A DNA stretch of 64,000 nucleotides, from contig NC_064821.1 of the NCBI RefSeq assembly GCF_024166365.1, positions 48,387,093 through 48,451,092 on the forward strand, given 5' to 3'. Of this stretch, positions 45,838-57,292 are shown piece after piece. A program made the translations under genes and the position numbers. Position 1 is the first letter of the stretch. The number at the start of each line of letters is the position of its first letter. The stretch comes from Elephas maximus indicus. Lineage: Eukaryota; Chordata; Mammalia; Proboscidea; Elephantidae. The notes beneath the pieces were generated by a model. It searched no databases and had not been told where the DNA came from. It worked only from the letters and a program-made list of their open reading frames with translations.

Positions 45838-47360
45838 GCCAAGGTGTACTCTAGGATATAGCCATCAGCCTTCTCTCCTCACTAACTAGATTCACTTCCT
45901 TGCTGATTGCATCCTGTCTCACAGACCTCCAACACACTGAAATGATTTCTCTCAGTTTGACTGCAACTAATGGCAGTCTTATTTCTTTCTCTTTATGGCC
46001 TAGAACAGTTAGAAAGCACCAGAAATTAGAGAAATACTCTAATTCAGATCATCACTTCCTTGTGAACAAACAATTACACCTTCCATAAAACCCAGCAGAC
46101 CACTCACCAAAACATATAGCAGAGTAAAGGCAGGACGAGGTATTAAAAACTGGGAAACACCATAGAATGTAGATTTTCTTTTTGCCCCTCACAGCCATGC
46201 AAGGACCAAGGGCCTACACAAACAAACTGGCAACCAAGGCCCTGAGCTGGTCATATTTTCTTGATTTCTAGGATATCACCAGGTGACAGGTGTACCTGCT
46301 GAAAAAAGAATACTCTTTTGGAGAATTATGAATTTTTATATGCCAGTTACCTATTTTTCAAAAACTCGGTTGTTCTGTCACCGTCTCTTTCATAGAGACA
46401 GACAAAGGGAATAAAAGTTAAAAAGAACTCAGATAAGACAGGAAACATGAAAAGCCAGATATCCCCCCAGTTCTCAAATTTCAAGACCTGATACAACCTG
46501 ATACACCAATTATTAGTGACTACCCTCAACAAAGATAAATCCATACACCCTGACACGAACACAGTCTAGTGTTAGAAAATGACAAAGATCACTACCTCTG
46601 CAGAAATGAGGATAGCATGTCCTTGTGTTCGCTGACCAAGAAGAGGTTATGATTCCATTTTGTAATGACTGCACAACATGATAAATGTAATCAAAAGTCG
46701 CCCAGTTATACATGTAAACATTGTTGAACTGACAAATGTATTATATATAATTTTTATGATACAAAAAATAATTCTGTAAATAAGTTGAAGTGTAGATGGT
46801 TTACCTATTAAATTGCCTGTGAATCCTAGGAAACAGAGATTACACACCAGCCCTTTAGAGGCTCCGCTCCAAAATTCTCTCACATTTGCAGCCCCTGAAA
46901 GGCACACAATCATAACTACCTGAACTCTGACTAATGGACTTCCCTGGTCTGTACGAGTGACTTCTGTGAAATTTAACAGCACCAATCCATTGACTTCCTC
47001 ATGTAGTGAGGAGACAAAAGGTGGGTGCTAAAACAGAGTAGCTTTAGATTAAGAAGACTCTTTTTGTCGGGGAAGTGGTGAAGTGAACTATCTATGTCAT
47101 CTCTAATCAATCCTGATAGGATGGTGTCACAAAAAAAAAAAACTTCTGAGCTAGAGCCAAAATCCAAAAGTCTCCTCCACTGCAGTGGGCCTGGTTACAT
47201 ATTTTGAAGTCATCAAAAACCTTAATGTTCACTATACGATACAGCAACGATAAAGTGTTCCACGTATTGAGCAACTACAATTTGCGAAAGGTTTTGCAAA
47301 AAATTTTCAACACATTAGCTCATTTAGATCTCACGACACTTCTACAAACAAACAAAAAAA
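45838..47360. other. Region upstream of the KRAB-A exon
   Basis: This is where the missing ATG-bearing first coding exon of the zinc-finger gene could lie, but I could not identify it. Minus-strand frames 46985-46647 and 47167-46973 have no known domain. An A11 run lies at about 47132. Confidence 0.3.
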
Positions 47361-47508
47361 AAAACCATTGCCATTGAGTCGATTTCAACTCATAGCGACC
47401 CTACAAGACACAGGAGAACTGCCCATAGGGTTTCCAAGGCGTGCCTGGTGGATTTGAACTGCAAACCTCCTGGTTAGCAGCCACAGCTCTTAACCACTAT
47501 GCCACTAA
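47361..47508 (-). mobile_element. AfroSINE, short form
   Basis: Plus strand aaaccattgccattgagtcg to the head complement aaccactatgccac. Preceded by an A-rich run of (aaac) units. Confidence 0.92.
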
Positions 47509-47537
47509 CCAGGTATTATTTCAAATAGTTCATAGCT

Positions 47538-47545
47538 GAGTAAAG
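47538..47545. repeat. Left target-site duplication of a full-length RTE
   Basis: gagtaaag, repeated exactly at 50583-50590. Confidence 0.8.
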
Positions 47546-47599
47546 TTGTTGCTGTTGTTACATGTTGTTGAGTTGGTTCCGATTCATAGCGACCCTATG

Positions 47600-50386
47600 T
47601 ACCACAGAACAAAACACTTCGTAGTCTTCTGCCATGCTCACCATAGTTGTTATGCTTGAGCCCATTGTTGCAGCCACTGTGTCAATCCATATCATTAAGG
47701 GTTTTCCTTGTTTCTGCTAACCCTTCCTTATTCATTGTCCAGCTTTTGCATGCATATGATGTGATTGAAAATACCACTGCTTGGGTCAGGCACATCTTCG
47801 AAGTGACATCTTGGCTTTTCAACACTTTTGAGAGGTCCTTTGCAGCAGATCTGCCCAATGCAACGTGTCTTTTGATTTCTTAACTGCTGCTTCCATGGGT
47901 GTTGACTGTGGATCCAAGTAAAAGGAAATCCTTGGCAACTTCGATCTTTTCTGTTTATCATGATGTTGCTTATCGGTCCAGTTTTTAGGATTTTTGTTTT
48001 CTTTATATTGAGGTGTAATCCATACTGAAGGCTGTGGTCTTTGATCTTTGTCAGTGAATGTTTCAAGTCCTCTTCGCTTTCACCAAGAAAGGTTGTGTCG
48101 TCTGCATAACACAGGTTGTTGATGAGTCTTCCTCCAATCCTGATGCCCCACTTTTCTTCATATAGTCCAGCTTCTCAGAGTATTCGCTCAGCATACAGAC
48201 TGAATAGGTATGGTGAAAGGATAGAAGCCTGAATAGGTATGGTGAAAGGATAGAAGCCACACACCTTTTCTGACTTAAACTATGCAGAATCCCCTTGTTC
48301 TGTCTGAACAACTGCGTCTTGATCTATGTAGAGGCTCCTCATGAGCACAATATAGTGTTATGGAATTCCCACTCTTTGCAATGTTATCCATAATTTGTTA
48401 TGATCCACAGAGCTGAATGCCTTTGCATAGTCAATAATAAAACACAAATAAATATCCTTCTGGTATTCTCTGCTTTCAACCAGGATCCACCTGACATCAG
48501 CAATGATATCCCTCGTTCCACATCCTCTTCTGAAACAAGCCTGAATTTCTGGTAGTTCCCTATCAGTGTACTGCTACAGCCGCTTTTGAATGATCTTCAG
48601 AAAAAATTTTGCTTGCGTGTGAAATTAATGGTATTGTTCAATAATTCCCACATTCGGTTGGATCACTTTTCTTGGGAATAGGCATAAATATGGCTCTCTT
48701 CCAGTTGGCTGGCCATGTAGCTGTCTTCCAAATTTCCTGGCATAGACAAGTGAGCACTTCCAGCACTGCATCCGTTTGTTGAAACTTCTCAGTTAATATT
48801 CTGTCAATTCCTGAAGCCTTGTTTTACACCAGTGCCTTCAGTGCAGCTTGGACTGCTTCCTTCAGTACCATCGATCCCTGATCATATGCTACCTACTGAA
48901 ATGGCTGAACGTCAACCAGTTCTTTCTGGTATAATGACTCTGTGTATTCCTTCCAACTTCTTTTGATGCTTCCTGCGTCATTTAATATTTTCTCCATAGA
49001 ATCCTTCGGTATTGCAACTTGAGGCTTGAATTTTTTCTTCAGTTCTTTCAGCTTGAGAAATGCCAAGTGTGTTCTTCCCTTCTGGTTTTCTATCTCCAGC
49101 TCCCTGCACATGTCATTATAATCCTTTACTTTGTCTTCTCAAGCCACCCTTCGAAATCTTCTGTTGTTCTTGTACTTCATCATTTCTTTATTCTGCTTTA
49201 GCTGCTCGAGGTTTAAGAGCAAGTTTTGGAGTCTCTTCTGACATCCATTTTGGTCTTTTCTTTCTTTACCGTCTTTTTAATGACCTCCTGCTTCCTTCAT
49301 GTATGATGTCCTTGATGTCATTCCACAGCTTGTCTGGTCTTTGGTCATTAGTGTTCAACACATCAAATCTATTCTTGAGATGGTCTCTAAATTTCCCTAA
49401 AATAGGGTGGGATATACTCAAGCTTGTACTTTGGCTCTTGTGGCCTTGTCCTAATTTTCTTCAGTTTCAACTTGAACTTGCATATGAGGAACTGGTGGTC
49501 TGTTCCACAGTCAGTCCCTGGCCTTGTTCCAACTGATGATACCGAAATTTTCCATCGTCTCTTCTCACAGATATAGTCAGTTTGATTCCTGTGTATTTCA
49601 TGCGGCAAGGTCCACGTGTGTAGTTGCTGTTTATGTTGTTGAAAACAGGTATTTGCAAAGAAGTCATTGGTCATGCAAAATTCTATCACGTCATCTCCGG
49701 CATCATTTCTATCACCAAGGCCATATTTTCCAACTACTGATCCTTCCTTGTTTCTAACTTTCACGTTCCAATCATCAGTAATTATCAATGCATCCTGACT
49801 GCATGTTTAATCAATTTCAGACTGCAGAAGCTGGTAAAAATCTTCAATTTCTTTGTCTTTGGCCTTAGTGGTTGGTGTGTAGATTTGAATAATATTCGTA
49901 TTAACTGGTATTCCTTGCAGGCATATGGATATTATCTATCACAGCACTGTACTTTAGGATAGATCTTGAAATGTTCTTTTTGATGATGAATGCAGTGCCA
50001 TTCCTCTTCAAGTTGTCATTCCAGGCATAGTAGAGCATATGACTGTCTGCTTCAAAATAGCCAATACGAGTCTGTTTCAGTTCATTAATGCCAAGGATAT
50101 CGATGTTTATGTGTTCCATTTAATTTTTGAGGATTTGCAGTTTTCCTAGATTCATACTTCGTGCATTCCACGTTCCAATTTTTAATGGATATTTGCAGCT
50201 GTTTCTTCTCATTTTGAGTCGTGCCACATCAGCAAATGAAGGTCCCCAATGCTTGACTCCATCCACATCATTAAGGTCGACTCTGCTTTGAGGAGGCAGC
50301 TCTTCCCAGGTTTTCTTTTGAGTGTCTTTCACCCTGGGGGGCTCATCTTCCAGCACTGTATCAGACAGCGTTCCACTGCTATTCAT
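47600..50386 (-). pseudogene. RTE single ORF (endonuclease and reverse transcriptase), broken
   Basis: N-terminal frames 50386-50120 and 50119-49901 read PLKIGTWNARSMNLGKLQIL and NIDILGINELKQTRIGYFEA, the start of the APE-type endonuclease. Frame 49788-49387 covers the endonuclease end (GLGDRNDAGDDVIEFC, NQTDYICEKRRWK). 49111-48893 is the linker (KEYTESLYQKELVDVQPFQ). 48120-48066 holds NLCYADDTTFLGE with an intact YADD. Only part of the C-terminal end is recognisable at 47790-47720 (HTYA.. region). Many frame breaks separate these. Confidence 0.88.
48201..48258. repeat. 29-bp tandem duplication inside RTE ORF
   Basis: The block tgaataggtatggtgaaagg plus atagaagcc occurs twice in succession (48201-48229 and 48230-48258). 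The length is not a multiple of three, so it shifts frame. Confidence 0.93.
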
Positions 50387-50582
50387 AAGGTTTTCACTGG
50401 CTAGCGCTTTTCAGAAGTAGACTGCCAGGTCCTTCTTCCTAGTCTTTCTTAGTCTGGAAGCTCAGCCAAAACCTGTGCACAACAGGTGACCCTGCTGGTA
50501 TCTGAATATTGGTGGCATAGCTTCCAGCATCACAGCAACACACAAGCCCCCATAGTACGACAAACTGACAGACACATGAGGG

Positions 50583-50590
50583 GAGTAAAG
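50583..50590. repeat. Right target-site duplication of the RTE
   Basis: gagtaaag, identical to 47538-47545. Confidence 0.8.
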
Positions 50591-51469
50591 ATAGAGGCAA
50601 TCAATTAATCATATGCTCAGTGTTGCCCATATGGAATATTGCTGAGCCAAGATCACAAAATGCAGGTCAATCTGTCTTTGAAGACTAATTTCCTGACAAG
50701 TACATTTCTGTTCATACATGTACAGTTTTGTTGTTATTCTGGCTGTTATTCTCCAACAACACCTTGGATGATCCAGCCCTGCTGGATACTAGGGAGAGGA
50801 GACAATGGAAACATCCTATGTAATTTACACAACCTAGAGCTGCTATTCCTGGCAAAGCCCTGTGTTTCAGACATGATTTCCTCCCTGCAGACTCTTAACT
50901 GTGGCTACCTTCATTTATTAAAATGGATTTAGGTAATACTGACACAGAGCTTACTTTATGTTGGCAAAACAGATACAGCAGTGAACAAAACAAATATCTG
51001 GATGAATATGGATTGTAAATTCTTTGAGTGTGGAGAGTAAATTAAAAAATATATATATATGTCAAGTGGCAATATATTCTATGGAAAATGCGGCAGCAAA
51101 ATCATCACTTTAGAAAACATGAGCTAGTGAAATCTGGCTTGGTAAGGGAAAGATGATCACACTTTCAATTCTAAAAACTTGGAAGCAGACTATGATGATT
51201 TTGAACACTCATATACATTTCACATGCTCATCGATTTCAACAAGTCCCAACGTAAAGGAACAGGAATCAAAGGGCCCCATTGACCTTCACGCCCAGGAAA
51301 GAGAAACTACATTGCTGATACCCAGAAAAAAAAAAGTCATTAGCAGTAGGCTAATCTTACAAATGTATGAAACCGGAAAAAGAAAAAAGCAGCATAAAAG
51401 GAATAGTATAATGGAACATGAAAATAAAGACCATAGTAATGACACAAAATGCAAATGAAGACTTTCGGT
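50591..51469. other. Unassigned DNA with (TA)n
   Basis: A short (at)n run at about 51047-51060. Frames 50639-50932 and 51153-51458 have no known domain. Confidence 0.3.
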
Positions 51470-52207
51470 TTCTGGTCTGATATATAAGAAGCTTGGAAGT
51501 CATCACTCCCCTCCTCACAAGAAAAAACTTGAACATACTGAACTCAGAAAATTGAGGTCACAGGGCAAACTGGTGCCACCAAACTGGAGGGACACAAAAG
51601 CAGCTACAGAGAATCACCAGAGCAAAAACCAAGGAGTAGAAACTACCTCTAGGGTCAATATCAGCATAGGAAAACTTAAAAATGCAATTGATGGACTGCT
51701 GGGGTCTTGATGTGGACAAACGTCAGGGTTAAAAATGGTAGGTGGGCCCAATCTTAGGGGGATCTGCAGAGTTTGGTGAGTTTTACCTGCAGGAATCCTA
51801 TCAGGTCCTCAGTGTGACCATTAGAAAAAAATCTCCTTGTGATTCTTGCCAGTAGGAGGAAGAGTAAAAGCAGCTATTTTGAAAATCTCTCAGAGGGTTC
51901 TATTCTCCCTGTCAAGGCCTGCCCTCAAGGAAACCTATTTTACCAGAGTCTAACTGACCTGCAGTAGTGAAATACCCAACTGCAGCCTCCAGCCCTGTCT
52001 AAACTTCCTATCTCATCAAAGTGGGTGAGGGGGGAAGCAGAGAAGCACTTGTACGGTTACTGCCCAGGGACACAGGCTCACTAAAAGACTGAGACTTAAT
52101 CATTGGACCATACCAGGCTTCTTCTTTATCTACACCTTACCACAAAACCAACAGGGCTCTTATATAACAATAGGATTACAACAGAAAGAACTTTGAGTCT
52201 CAGACCT

Positions 52208-52380
52208 AAGAAGTCTCTAGGAAATCCAGGTGGCGTAGTAAAGTGCTACGGCTGCTAACCAAAGGATTGGCAGTTCGAATCCACCAGGTGCTCCTTGGAA
52301 ACTCTATGGGGCAGTTCTACTCTGTCCTATAGGGTTCCTATGAGTCAGAATCGACTCGACGGCACTGGGTCTGGTTCTAG
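52208..52380 (+). mobile_element. AfroSINE, short form
   Basis: Head aggaaatccaggtggcgtag, with a small deletion of the usual 'tggtta' (gtagtaaagtgctacggctg), B-box gcagttcgaatccaccaggt, and tail gagtcagaatcgactcgacg. The word tctaggaaatcc occurs at its start and just after its end (about 52376-52387), the target duplication. Confidence 0.95.
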
Positions 52381-52721
52381 GAAATCCACACACAACAGGG
52401 AAGAAAAAAACAAACAAAACATAACAACAAAAACCAAAATAATCAGAGCAACTGACACCTATAGCAAACATTAAAACACAGACTTCTTTCGAGACAGAGA
52501 AAGGGAAAAACCTCATACTAAAAATTTTTTTAAAGGCCTATTTATTTACCTCATTTTCTTTTACTTAGTACATAATCTCCAGCTTTCAACAAAATACTAC
52601 TAGGCATACTAGAGACAAATACACAGCTTGAAGAGACAGACCAAGCATCAAAATCAGTCTAACATACAGCACAGATTTTGAAATTATCAGACCAAGAATT
52701 CCAAGTAACTATAATTAACAT

Positions 52722-52878
52722 GTTGTTGTTAGGTGCTGGTGAGTCGGTTCTGATCCACTGCGACCCTAGAGGACAAAGCAGAACTGCCACATAGGATTTC
52801 CAAGGGGTGGCTGTGGATTTGAACTGCCGATCTTTTGGTCAGCAGCTGAGCTCTTAAACGCTTGGACACCAGGGCTCC
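52722..52878 (-). mobile_element. AfroSINE, short form
   Basis: Plus strand atgttgttgttaggtgctgg to the head complement acaccagggctccattaac. The flanking words attaaca(tgt) and attaacgtgtt mark the target duplication. Its tail has the ttgttgttaggtgctg form that is also the RTE tail. Confidence 0.93.
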
Positions 52879-53566
52879 ATTAACGTGTTAGGGGCACTAA
52901 TAAATAAAGTATATAACACGTAACAACATACAGGTAATGTAAGCGGGGAGATGTAAACTGTGACAAACCAAAGGAAACGCTAGAAATCAAAACCACTGTA
53001 ACAGAAATGAAGAATGCCTTTAACAGGTTCATCAAATGACAGGACAAAGCCAAGGAAAGAATTCATGAGCTTGAAGATATGTTAATAGAAACTCTCGAAC
53101 CTGAAATGCAAAGACAAAAAAGAATGAAAAGGATGGAACAGAATATCCAAGAACCGTGAGACAATAATTAAAAGGTGGGACATCCAGGTATTGAGAGTAC
53201 GAGGAAAAAAAGACAATAGAAACAAACAGAAGAAATAGTTGAGGTAATAATGACTGAGAAATTTAGAAAATGAATGACACACACCAAACCAAGGATTCAG
53301 GAAGTTCAGGGAACACCAAGCAGGAGAAAAGCCAAAACACTACATCTAGTGATACAATATTCAAACTGTACAAAATCAAAGAGAAAATACCGAAAGAAGC
53401 CGGAGGGGGAAAGAAAATCACCACCTTATTGAAAAGCATTACATCGGACTTGTTTTACGTAATTTAAGCAAGGAGACAGTGGAATGAAATACTTAGCGTT
53501 GAGAAAAAACAGCAAAACCTGACTAAACTAGAATTCTGTACCCCAACAAAATTATCCTTCAAAAGA

Positions 53567-53576
53567 GAAGGAGAAA
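53567..53576. repeat. Left target-site duplication of an L1 tail
   Basis: gaaggagaaa, repeated at 54512-54521. Confidence 0.6.
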
Positions 53577-54511
53577 AAAAGGAAAATAACAACTGTTGGC
53601 AAGGATGTGAAGAAACTGGAACCATCATCCATTGGTGGTGGAGATGCAAAATGGTGCAGCTGCTGCGGAAAAGTCTGGCAGTTCCTCAAAAAGCTGATTA
53701 CAGAACTACAACATGACCTAGCAATCCCACTCCTAGACAAATTCCCCAAAGAATTAAAAGCAGAAAATCAAACAAAAATCTGTATACCAATATTCATTGC
53801 AGCACTATTCACAATAACCAAAATAAGGAAACAACCTAAATGTCCATCAACAGAGGAATGAACAAAATATAGTATATCCATACAATGGAACACTGCTTAG
53901 CTCTAGAGAGAAATGAAGTCCTGATAGATGCTAGAACCTGGATGAACTTAGAAAACATCATGCTAGTGAAATAAAAAATAAAAATAAGTCAGTCACAAAA
54001 GGACAAATATTGTATGATCCCACTTATATAAAATAGGCAAATGTATAGTGACCAAACTTATTGGTGGTTATCAGTGATAGAAAGAGGGAGAAAAGGGGGC
54101 TCATGGCATAGGGAACACTTGAGTTTCTGTTACCGGTGGAGGAATAAAATGGAAAAGTTAGTGGTAATAACTGCACAAAAGATGAACATAATCAGTGCCA
54201 CTACATTATTGTCGCTCTCAAGTTGCTGTGGAGTTGATTATGACTCATGGTGACCCCACATGTGCACAGCAGAGCAGCTCCATAGAGTTTTCAAGGCTGT
54301 GACCTTTTGAAAGCAGATCACCAGGCTTATTTTTTGAGGAGCCTGTAGGTGGGTTCAAACCAACCTTTCAGCTAGCAGTTGAGTGCTTAACCGTTTTCAC
54401 CATCCATTAAATTATACATGTAAAAATTGTCGAACTGGCTAACGCTTTGTTATATATATACTTATAAGTAAGCATATATATATATATTTAAAAATATTTT
54501 AAAAAAAGAAT
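53577..54511 (+). mobile_element. L1 3' end inserted into the old L1
   Basis: Encodes the ORF2 C-terminus on the plus strand: NCWQGCEETGTIIHWWWRCK (the Cys/His motif intact, C-x3-C and H-x4-C), then 'YIHTMEHC..' and the stop, followed by 3' UTR to an A-rich end at about 54501-54509. AfroSINE at 54210-54405. The old L1 resumes in order on the far side, so this is a separate 5'-truncated insertion. Confidence 0.75.
54210..54405 (-). mobile_element. AfroSINE, long form
   Basis: Plus strand aagttgctgtggagttgatt to the head complement gcttaaccgttttcaccatcc. It contains gcagatcaccaggcttattt, the long-form segment. The flanking word attaa(at) after, and 'ctacatta' before, give an unclear duplication. 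Confidence 0.9.
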
Positions 54512-54778
54512 GAAGGAGAAATAACAACGCTTCCAGACAAGCAAATATGGAGGAAACTGGTTGCCAGCAGAAGTTCCTTGCAAGAAATGGTAGAAGTTCT
54601 TCAGAGAGAAGGAAAATGATATGAATCAGAAACTCCAATCTATGTAAGGAAAAGGAGAGCATGAGACCATGAATAAATAAAAATAACTAATCTTTTATCT
54701 TTCGTATTCTTAATTGATCTAAAAATTTATACCTTGTTCAAAATAATAATATTATATATTATATTATATGTTATATAC
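54512..54778 (+). mobile_element. Old L1 (L1M/HAL1-like), continuation
   Basis: Continues the ORF1 end and linker: gaaggagaaataacaacgct, then 'ccagcagaagttccttgcaag' and ttcttcagagagaaggaaaa, in the order seen in L1M/HAL1. AT-rich from 54730. Confidence 0.65.
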
Positions 54779-54945
54779 AGAACTCTGGTGGCACAATGGT
54801 TAAGCATTTAGCTGCTAACCAAAAAGTCAGCAGTTTGAATCCACCAGCTGCTCCTTGGAAAACCTATGGGGCTGTTCTACTCTGTCCTATGGGGTTGCCA
54901 TGAGTCAGAATCGATTGCAACGGGTTTGGTTTGTTTTTTTTTGTT
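54779..54945 (+). mobile_element. AfroSINE, short form
   Basis: Head agaactctggtggcacaatg, B-box gtcagcagtttgaatccacc, tail gttgccatgagtcagaatcg, and terminal ggtttggtttgttttttttt. An AT-rich (atataat) sequence flanks both sides. Confidence 0.93.
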
Positions 54946-55104
54946 TGTTTGTTTATATCATATATAATATTATAGGTTATATTATAACAATGTAATAGAT
55001 TATGGTTTATAAAAGAAATGAATGACAACAATGTTATAGAGATAGGAAGAAGGAATTGAGAATACAGTTATAAGGTACTTGTACTACCCATGAAGTTGCA
55101 CAGG
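54946..55104 (+). mobile_element. Old L1 intergenic region, AT-rich
   Basis: AT-rich, in the interval between the SINE and the LTR. Assigned to the old L1 only by its position. Confidence 0.4.
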
Positions 55105-55620
55105 GTCATGGACTGAATTGTGACCCCCAAAAATATCTGTCAACTTGGCTAGGTCATGATTCCCTTGTATGATTGTCTATCATTTTATCTTCTCATATGA
55201 CTTCCCTATATGTTATAAATCCTATCACTATGATGTAATAAGATGGATTAGTGGCAATTATACAGATGAGGTCTGTAAGATTAGGTAGTGTCTTAAGTCA
55301 ATACCTTTTGAGATATAAAATAGATAAGTGATCAGAGAGACATGGGGACCTCATACTACCATGAAAGCAGTTGCCAGGAGCTGAGTACATCCTTCAGACC
55401 TGAGATTCCTGTACTGAGATACTCCCAGAAGAAGGGAAGTCTGATGCATCACAAGGACCTTCCTCCAGAGCCGACAGAGAGAGAAAGCCTTCCCCTGGAG
55501 CTGACACCCTGAATTTGGACTTATAGCCTACTCGACTGTAAGAGAATAAACTTCTCTTTGTTAAAGCTATCTATCCACTTGTGGCATTTCTGTTATAGCA
55601 GCATTAGATGACTAAGACAC
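55105..55620 (+). mobile_element. MaLR-type solo LTR
   Basis: tcatggactgaattgtgacc to tagatgactaagaca. It shares the internal blocks gtgatcagagagacatgggg, cctccagagccgacagagag, and gagaataaacttctctttgt with the copies at 10.1 kb and 42.2 kb. Complete and uninterrupted, so the best example of the family here. Confidence 0.88.
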
Positions 55621-55668
55621 CTAGTGTTACCTGAAAGTAGACTAGGATAGTGTAAGTGTATATTGCAA

Positions 55669-55829
55669 ACTCTATACCCATTGTCACTGAGTCCATTCCG
55701 ACTCATAGCAACCCTATAGGACAGAGAAGAACTACCCCATAGGGTTTCTGAGGAGCGGCTGGTGGATTTTAACTGCCAACCTTTTGGTTAGCAGCTTATC
55801 TCTTAACCACTGCATTGCCAGGGCTCCAT
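55669..55829 (-). mobile_element. AfroSINE, short form
   Basis: Plus strand acccattgtcactgagtcca to the head complement gcattgccagggctccatgc. The word (t)gcaaactcta flanks both sides (55667-55676 and 55831-55840), a clear target duplication. Confidence 0.95.
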
Positions 55830-56021
55830 GCAAACTCTAGTCATTGCTACCACTAAAGAAGAAAATTAAGAAGGAATTATAATTGATACACTAAGAGGGG
55901 AGAATATGGAATCACATACAAAACTCAATTAAAACCGGAGGAAGCAGAAAAAGACTGAGAGACAAAAAGAAAACAAAGAACAAGAGCAACGAATAGAAAA
56001 TACCTAACAAACATGATATAG
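55830..56021 (+). mobile_element. Old L1 ORF1/ORF2 junction-like region
   Basis: aaccggaggaagcagaaaaa and agaacaagagcaacgaatag resemble the L1 inter-ORF region just before ORF2. Short and mutated. Confidence 0.5.
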
Positions 56022-56212
56022 AGCCCTGGTGGCACAGTTATTAAGCACTTGCCTGCTAAACTGAAAGGTTGGCAGTTCAAACCCACCAGTCGCTAAAGAT
56101 GTAGCAGTCTGCTTCTGTAAAGATGACTGCCTTGGAAATCCTATGGGACAGTTCTACTTTGTCCTATAGGGTGGCTTTGAGTCAGAATCGCCTCGATGGC
56201 ACACAACAACAA
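56022..56212 (+). mobile_element. AfroSINE, long form
   Basis: Head gagccctggtggcacagtta, B-box ttggcagttcaaacccacc, long-form segment agtctgcttctgtaaagatg, tail ctttgagtcagaatcgcctc, and a terminal (aacaac) run rather than the usual ggtttgg. Confidence 0.92.
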
Positions 56213-56596
56213 CAACAAAAACAAACATAAAGACATTAATCTACCTATATCAATAATCCCTTTAAATGTCAAAGATCTATATACAGCAATTAAAAGACAA
56301 AGAATACATTGTCTACAAGACAGTAACTTAAAATACAAAGACACAAATTAAAAGTAAGAGAAACTCGAAAGAAACATGGAGTAGCTATATTAATTTCAGG
56401 CAAAGCAGATTCCAGAACAAGAAAAATGATCAGGATAAAGAGGCATTACATGATAAAAGGGTCAATTCTTCAAGAAGACATAACAATCCTCAATGTGTAT
56501 GTGCCTAACAACAAAGCACCAAAACGTGTGAGGCAAACACCCATAAAACTGCAAGGAGAAATAAACGAAGGTCAGTTACTACTTAGGCATCACAGC
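56213..56596 (+). pseudogene. Old L1 ORF2, endonuclease part
   Basis: Plus-strand frames show the endonuclease start: 'CLQDSNLKYKDTN', 'VAILISGKADS' and GSILQEDITILNVYVPNN. Stop codons intervene. It follows the old L1 ORF1 in the right order. Confidence 0.8.
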
Positions 56597-56745
56597 CCAT
56601 AGCCTATTGCTGTCGAGCCCACAGCGACACTACAGGACACAGTAGAACTGCCCCATAGGGTGTCCAAGCAGTGGCTCATAGATTCGAACTGCCAATCTTT
56701 TGGTTAGCAGCTGAGCTCTTAAGCAGTACACCACCAAGGCTCCAA
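56597..56745 (-). mobile_element. AfroSINE, short form
   Basis: Plus strand tagcctattgctgtcgagcc to the head complement acaccaccaaggctcc. It has a small deletion of the usual 'attctgactcatag' part in the tail (gagcccacagcgacactaca). Confidence 0.92.
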
Positions 56746-57241
56746 GAAGAGTGTAACTAAATAATTAAAGATCCTTAACGAAAAAAAGATAAAACATTAT
56801 TAAATGATATCCAAACAGACTGAAATAAATGAAAAGATAGAGCATGCTCTTAGAAAGTTCTTCTCCCCAGATAGATCTTTACTTCCAATGCCCTTCCATA
56901 AAATTCCAAGCAATTATTTTTTAGAATGTCACAAAAAAATACATTAAAAATGTATTTGGAAGTGCAGATGTCCACAAATAGCCAGCATATTCCAAGGAAA
57001 AAGGCATGGGAGCTTGTCTAACATCTCATATATATAATTATACTTTGAAATATTTATTTAATAAATAAAGCCATAATAAATCAGACAGTGTAGTACCAGT
57101 ATAGGAATACACAACTAGACCAATGGAAAAAAACAAACAGCCCTGGAAAAGGCCTGCCAATCTACATAAAATTGATTCAGGACACAGCAAGCAAGGCAGA
57201 ACAGTGACAGAAAGCACATATACTTCAACATATGGAGTACA
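56746..57241 (+). mobile_element. Old L1 ORF2, middle part
   Basis: Recognisable fragments include gtagtaccagtataggaata, 'caactagaccaatgg' and tttggaagtgcagatgtcca, which lie in ORF2 before the reverse transcriptase end. Much of ORF2 between this and 56596 is missing. Confidence 0.6.
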
Positions 57242-57282
57242 CCAAAACCAAACCCACTGCCGTTCATAGCAACCCTATAGTG
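57242..57282 (-). mobile_element. AfroSINE, tail fragment
   Basis: Only the terminal part: aaaaccaaacccactgccgt then tcatagcaaccctatag. Confidence 0.8.
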
Positions 57283-57292
57283 TCAACTAAAC

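Larger units (their letters stand above)
47546..50582 (-). mobile_element. Full-length RTE/BovB-like LINE (3037 bp)
   Basis: Bounded by an exact 8-bp duplication. The low-coordinate end is the RTE tail (ttgttgctgttgttacatgt), and the high-coordinate end is a 5' UTR-like stretch whose plus strand reads tagtacgacaaactgacaga just before the boundary. In between, all RTE domains occur in order on the minus strand. Internal repeats include a 29-bp tandem duplication. It is the only RTE in this window that appears complete, and it serves as a length standard for the others. Confidence 0.88.
51470..53576 (+). mobile_element. Old L1 (L1M/HAL1-like) 5' UTR and ORF1
   Basis: The beginning (agcttggaagtcatcactcc) matches the old L1/HAL1 5' UTR pattern. 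The coding-like part from about 52920 to 53576 resembles ORF1, with translations such as MKNAFNRFIK and RIHELEDMLIETLEPEMQRQ (heptad-rich) and an end near 'ctagaattctgtaccccaac'. Heavily mutated. AfroSINEs split it at 52208 and 52722. It is cut at about 53577 by a separate L1 tail and resumes at about 54522. Confidence 0.7.

Noticed and set aside
50120-50386. A host nuclease gene (GTWNARSMN motif)
   Set aside because: The motif belongs to the RTE endonuclease, in order with the reverse transcriptase downstream and within the element's target duplications.
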